Part shown: piece after piece, positions 59,831 to 64,000 of the stretch
Numbering within the stretch: the stretch's first letter is position 1
How the letters are laid out: every line of letters starts with the position of its first letter
Origin: Channallabes apus
Taxonomy: Eukaryota; Chordata; Actinopteri; Siluriformes; Clariidae
Length of the DNA: 64,000 nt
Reading direction: 5' to 3'
Assembly: GCA_030522415.1 (NCBI GenBank)
Contig: JAMASW010000035.1
Span: forward strand, 1 to 64,000
Program-made: the position numbers and the translations under genes
Notes under the pieces: generated by a model
Told to the model about the DNA's origin: nothing
Database searches by the model: none
What the model saw: the letters and a program-made list of their open reading frames with translations, nothing else

Positions 59831-62800
59831 AGCGGTGTGGGAGCGCGTGTGTACGCTGGGCCCAGGGGTGTGGGATCGCGTGTGTACCCAGCGGTGTGGG
59901 AGCGCGTGTGTACCCAGCGGTGTGGGAGCGCGTGTGTACGCTGGGCCCAGGGGTGTGGGAGCGCGTTTGTATGCTGGGTCCAGGGGTGTGGGAGCGCGTG
60001 TGTACCCAGCGGTGTGGGAGCGCGTGTGTACCCAGCGGTGTGGGAGCGCGTGTGTACGCTGGGCCCAGGGGTCTGGCAGCGCGTGTGTACGCTGGGCCCA
60101 GGGATGTGGGAGCGCGTATGTATGCTGGGCCCATTGGTGTGGGAGCGCGAGTGTACCCAGCGGTGTGGGAGCGCGTGTGTACACTGGGCCCAGCGGTGTG
60201 GGAGTGCGTGTGTACGCTGGGCCCAGGGGTGTGGGAGCGCGTGTGTACGCTGGGCCCATGGGTGTGGGAGCGCGTGTGTACGCTGGGCCCAGGGCTGTGG
60301 GAGCGCGTGTGTACGCTGGGCCCAGGGGTGTGGGAGCGCGTGTGTACGCTGGGCCCAGGGGTGTGGCAGCGCGTGTGTACGCTGGGCCCAGGGGTGTGGG
60401 AGCGCGTGTGTATGCTGGGCCCATGGGTGTGGGAGCGCTTGTGTACCCAGCGGTGTGGGAGCGCGTGTGTACGCTGGGCCCAGGGGTGCGGGAGCGCGTG
60501 TGTACGCTGGGCCCAGGGGTGTGGGAGCGCGTGTGTACCCAACGGTGTGGGAGCGCCTGTGTACTCAGCGGTGTGTGAGCGCATGTGTACGCTGGGCCCA
60601 GGGGTGTGGGAGCGCGTGTGTACGCTGGGCCCAGGTGTGTGGGTGCGCGTGTGTATGCTGGGCCCAGGGGTGTGGCAGCGTGTGTGTACGCTGGGCCCAG
60701 GGGTGTGGGAGCGCGTGTGTACCCAGCGGTGTGGGAGCGCATGTGTACCCAGCGGTGTGTGAGCGCATGTGTACGCTGGGCCCAGGGGTGTGGGAGCGTG
60801 TGTGTACGCTGGGCCCAGGGGTGTGGGAGCGCGTGTGTACGCTGGGCCCAGGGGTGTGGGAGCGCGTGTGTACCCAGGGGTGTGGGAGCGCGTGTGTACG
60901 CTGGGCCAGGGTTGTGGGAGCGCGTGTGTACGCTGGGCCCAGGGGTGTGGGAGCGCGTGTGTACGCTGGGCCCAGGGGTGTGGGTGCGCGTGTGTACGCT
61001 GGGCCGAGAGGTGTGGCAGCGCGTGTGTACGCTGGGCCCAGGGGTGTGGGAGCGCGTGTGTACGCTGGGCCCAGGGGTGTGGTAGCGCGTGTGTACCCAG
61101 GGGTCTGGGAGCGCGTGTGTACGCTGGGCCCAGGGGTGTGGGAGCGCGTGTGTACGCTGGGCCCAGGGGTGTGGCAGCGCGTGTGTACGCTGGGCCCAGG
61201 GGTGTGGGAGCGCGTGTGTATGCTGGGCCCATGGGTGTGGGAGCGCTTGTGTACCCAGCGGTGTGGGAGCGCGTGTGTACGCTGGGCCCAGGGGTGCGGG
61301 AGCGCGTGTGTACGCTGGGCCCAGGGGTGTGGGAGCGCGTGTGTACCCAACGGTGTGGGAGCGCCTGTGTACTCAGCGGTGTGTGAGCGCATGTGTACGC
61401 TGGGCCCAGGGGTGTGGGAGCGCGTGTGTACGCTGGGCCCAGATGTGTGGGTGCGCGTGTGTATGCTGGGCCCAGGGGTGTGGCAGCGTGTGTGTACGCT
61501 GGGCCCAGGGGTGTGGGAGCGCGTGTGTACCCAGCGGTGTGGGAGCGCATGTGTACCCAGCGGTGTGTGAGCGCATGTGTACGCTGGGCCCAGGGGTGTG
61601 GGAGCGCGTGTGTACGCTGGGCCCAGGGGTGTGGGAGCGCGTGTGTACGCTGGGCCCAGGGGTGTGGGAGCGCGTGTGTACCCAGGGGTGTGGGAGCGCG
61701 TGTGTACGCTGGGCCAGGGTTGTGGGAGCGCGTGTGTACGCTGGGCCCAGGGGTGTGGGAGCGCGTGTGTACGCTGGGCCCAGGGGTGTGGGTGCGCGTG
61801 TGTACGCTGGGCCCAGAGGTGTGGCAGCGCGTGTGTACGCTGGGCCCAGGGGTGTGGGAGCGCGTGTGTACGCTGGGCCCAGGGGTGTGGTAGCGCGTGT
61901 GTACCCAGGGGTCTGGGAGCGCGTGTGTACGCTGGGCCCAGGGGTGTGGGAGCACGTGTGTACGCTGGGCCCAGGGGTGTGGGAGCACGTGTGTACGCTG
62001 GGCCCAGGGGTGTGGGAGCGCGTGTGTACCCAGGGGTGAGGGAGCGCGTGTGTACGCTGGGCCAGGGTTGTGGGAGCGCGTGTGTACTCTGGGCCCAGGG
62101 GTGTGGGAGAGCGTGTGTACGCTGGGCCCAGGGGTGTGGGTGCGCGTGTGTACGCTGGGCCCAGGGGTGTGGCAGCGCGTGTGTACGCTGGGCCCAGGGG
62201 TGTGGGAGCGCGTGTGTACGCTGGGCCCAGGGGTGTGGTAGCGCGTGTGTACCCAGGGGTCTGGGAGCGCGTGTGTACGCTGGGCCCAGGGGTGTGGGAG
62301 CGCGTGTGTACGCTGGGCCCAGGGGTGTGGGAGCGCGTGTGTACCCAGCGGTGTGGGAGCGCGTGTGTACCCAGCGGTGTGTGAGCGCATGTGTACGCTG
62401 GGCCCAGGGGTGTGGGAGCGCGTGTGTACGCTGGGCCCAGGGGTGTGGGTGCGCGTGTGTACCCTGGGCCCAGGGGTGTGGCAGCGCGTATGTACGCTGG
62501 ACCCAGGGGTGTGGGAGCGCGTGTGTATGCTGGGCCCAGGGGTGCGGGAGCGCGTGTGTACCCAGCGGTGTGGGAGCGCGTGTGTACGCTGGGCCCAGGG
62601 GTGTGGGAGCGCGTGTGTACGCTGGGCCCAGGGGTGTGGTAGCGCGTGTGTACCCAGGGGTCTGGGAGCGCGTGTGTACGCTGGGCCCAGGGGTGTGGGA
62701 GCGCGTGTGTACGCTGGGCCCAGGGGTGTGGGAGCGCGTGTGTACGCTGGGCCCAGCGGTGTGGGAGCGCGTGTGTACCAAGCGGTGTGGGAGCGCGTGT

Positions 62801-64000
62801 GTACGCTGGGCCCAGGGGTGTGGGAGCGCGTGTGTACCCAGCGGTGTGGGAGCGCTTGTATACGCTGGGCCCACGGGTGTGGGATCGCGTGTGTACCCAG
62901 CGGTGTGTGAGCGCGTGTGTACGCTGGTCCAAGGGCTCTGAGAGCGAGTGTGTACGTTGGGCCCAGGGGTGTGGGAGCGCGTGTGTACGCTGGGCCCAGG
63001 GGTGTGGGAGCGCGTGTGTACGCTGGGCCCAGGGGTGTGGAGCGCTTGTGTACGCTGGGCCCAGGGGTGCGGGAGCGCGTGTGTACGCTGGGCCCAGGGG
63101 TGTGGGAGCGCGTGTGTACCCAGTGGTGTGGGAGCGCGTGTGTACGCTGGGCCCAGGAGTGTGGGAGCGCGTGTGTACGCTGGGCCCAGGGGTGTGGGTG
63201 CGCGTGTGTACGCTGGGCCCAGGGGTGTGGCAGCGCGTGTGTACGCTGGGCCCAGGGGTGTGGGAGCGCGTGTGTACGCTGGGCCCATGGGTGAGGGAGC
63301 GCGTGTGTACGCTGGGCCCAGGGGTGTGGGAGCGCGTGTGTACCCAGGGTTGTGGGAGCGCGTGTGTACGCTGGGCCCATGGGTGTGGGAGCGCGTGTGT
63401 ACCCAGCGGTGTGGGAGCGCGTGTGTACGCTGGGCCCAGGGGTGTGGGAGCGCGTTTGCTCCCAGCGGTGTGGGAGCGCGTGTGTACCCAGCGGTGTGTG
63501 AGCGTGTGTGCACGCTGGGCCCAGGGGTGTGTGTACCCCTGGGCCCAGCGTACACACGCGCTGCCACACCCCTGGGCCCAGCGTACACACGCGCTCCCAC
63601 ACCCCTGGGCCCAGCGTACACACGCGCTCCCACAGCCCTGGGCCCAGCGTACACACGCGCTCCCACACCCATGGGCCCGTGTACGCTGGGCCCAGGTGTG
63701 TGGGTGCGCGTGTGTACGCTGGGCCCGGGGGTGTGGCAGCGCGTGTGTACGCTGGGCCCAGGGGTGTGGGAGCGCGTGTGTACGCTGGGCCCAGGGGTGC
63801 GGGAGCGCGTGTGTACGCTGGGCCCGGGGGTGAGGGAGCGCGTGTGTACCCAGCGGTGTGGGAGCGCGAGTGTACGCTGGGCCCAGGGGTGAGGGAGCGC
63901 GTGTGTACGCTGGGCCCAGGGGTGTGGGTGCGCGTGTGTACGCTGGGCCCAAGGGTGTGGCAGCGCGTGTGTACGCTGGGCCCAGGGGTGTGGGAGCGCG
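59831..64000 (+). repeat. Copy of the 53.5-57.7 kb module order (offset 6,361 then 6,328)
   Basis: Landmarks align at offset 6,361 (60585 with 54224, 61393 with 55032, 62245 with 55884). One 33-bp unit is missing near 62700, after which the offset is 6,328 (62917 with 56589). It holds the HOR-A end, the 808-bp pair, a ladder and the M2 block. The inverted patch at 63536-63678 lies within it. Several sites agree with the 8-12 kb copy and not with the 40 and 54 kb copies. The window ends inside the block. Confidence 0.86.
63536..63678 (-). repeat. Inverted four-unit patch, only reversed segment in the array
   Basis: Four units run on the minus strand, read on + as GCGCTGCCACACC, GCGCTCCCACACC, GCGCTCCCACAGCC and GCGCTCCCACACCCATGGG. 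Reversed, they give the series CCATGGG, GGGCTGTGGG, GGGGTGTGGG and GTGTGGCAG. This series stands in direct orientation at 60252-60394, also 143 bp, and in other HOR-A-type copies near 3150, 5545, 40090 and 53890. The left edge sits at the palindrome GTAC (63533-63536) and the right edge at GGGCCC (63673-63678). Two direct units expected from 57200-57265 are partly missing. It could be a real fold-back event or an assembly join. Confidence 0.9.

Larger units (their letters stand above)
1..64000 (+). repeat. GC-rich minisatellite/satellite array, 33-bp and 26-bp units
   Basis: Every part of the window is built from one unit family. The consensus 33-mer has 17 G, 7 C, 6 T and 3 A, so it is about 73% GC with strong G excess on the + strand. 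Units differ by single-base changes such as GGGAG to GGCAG, GGGAGCG to GGGTGCG, GTGTGGG to GTGCGGG, GCGCG to GCGCA, and ACGCTGG to ATGCTGG, and by short length changes (31, 32 and 23 bp forms). The order of variants lets long blocks be matched to each other. No stretch over 300 bases lies outside the repeat, and no splice sites, polyadenylation signal, rRNA, tRNA or transposon ends were seen. I do not recognise the family by name; a repeat-library search would be needed to name it. Confidence 0.98.

Noticed and set aside
1..64000. CRISPR array
   Set aside because: Repeats are directly adjacent with no unique spacers, units are variable, and no cas genes occur.
1..64000. Telomere repeat or ribosomal DNA array
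   Set aside because: No TTAGGG-type runs and no rRNA-like sequence were seen. The unit is a 33-bp GC-rich motif.
1..64000. CpG-island promoter
   Set aside because: CpG density is high only because each repeat unit carries CpGs. There is no unique core promoter, no transcription unit, and the CpG transitions suggest methylation.
1..64000. Minisatellite core or Chi-type recombination signal in each unit
   Set aside because: The unit has G-rich GCTGGG and GGGGTGTGGG parts, but I did not find the E. coli Chi octamer GCTGGTGG or a convincing match to the classic minisatellite core, so no such site is claimed.

Overview
The whole 64-kb window is one uninterrupted GC-rich tandem repeat (a very large minisatellite, or satellite). 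I found no unique DNA, no supportable gene, no RNA gene, no transposon and no regulatory site. The base unit is 33 bp: a 20-bp head (GTGTGGGAGCGCGTGTGTAC) and a 13-bp tail (GCTGGGCCCAGGG). A 26-bp form has the same head with a 6-bp tail (CCAGCG or CCAGGG). About two thousand units lie head to tail on the + strand. One 143-bp patch near the right end (63536-63678) is inverted.

Organism: the array is clearly eukaryotic in style. It is non-coding, it has higher-order repeats up to about 13.8 kb, and its variants are dominated by C-to-T and G-to-A changes at CpG. That pattern points to a genome with CpG methylation, most likely a vertebrate. Strong G/C strand asymmetry (17 G against 7 C per unit) resembles GC-rich subtelomeric minisatellites. 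The species and chromosomal position cannot be read from the sequence.

Layout: 1-8.7 kb is a tandem higher-order repeat (HOR-A, period 2.39-2.77 kb). 8.3-9.95 kb is an 808-bp duplication. 9.9-11.0 kb is a ladder of about 348 and 401 bp. 12.0-12.4 kb is a 211-bp duplication. 13.25-14.94 kb copies 9.16-10.85 kb. 14.95-23.7 kb holds three blocks of a distinct GAGAGCGC subfamily. 17.9-31.6 kb holds three spaced copies of a roughly 3-kb segment marked by HindIII sites. 25.6-29.5 kb is a 1,981-bp tandem pair. 31.6-59.1 kb is two nearly identical tandem copies of a 13.7-13.8 kb segment. 59.8-64.0 kb is another copy of the module order seen at 53.5-57.7 kb.

Nothing here works as a gene set. The biology visible is how the array evolves: unequal exchange between units, nested amplification, conversion-like patches, one fold-back-type inversion and methyl-CpG decay. 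All six frames stay open over long stretches because the unit is 3n long and its consensus has no stop codon on either strand, so every long open frame is treated as spurious. Coordinates of block edges are good to roughly one unit because edges fall inside shared repeat sequence.
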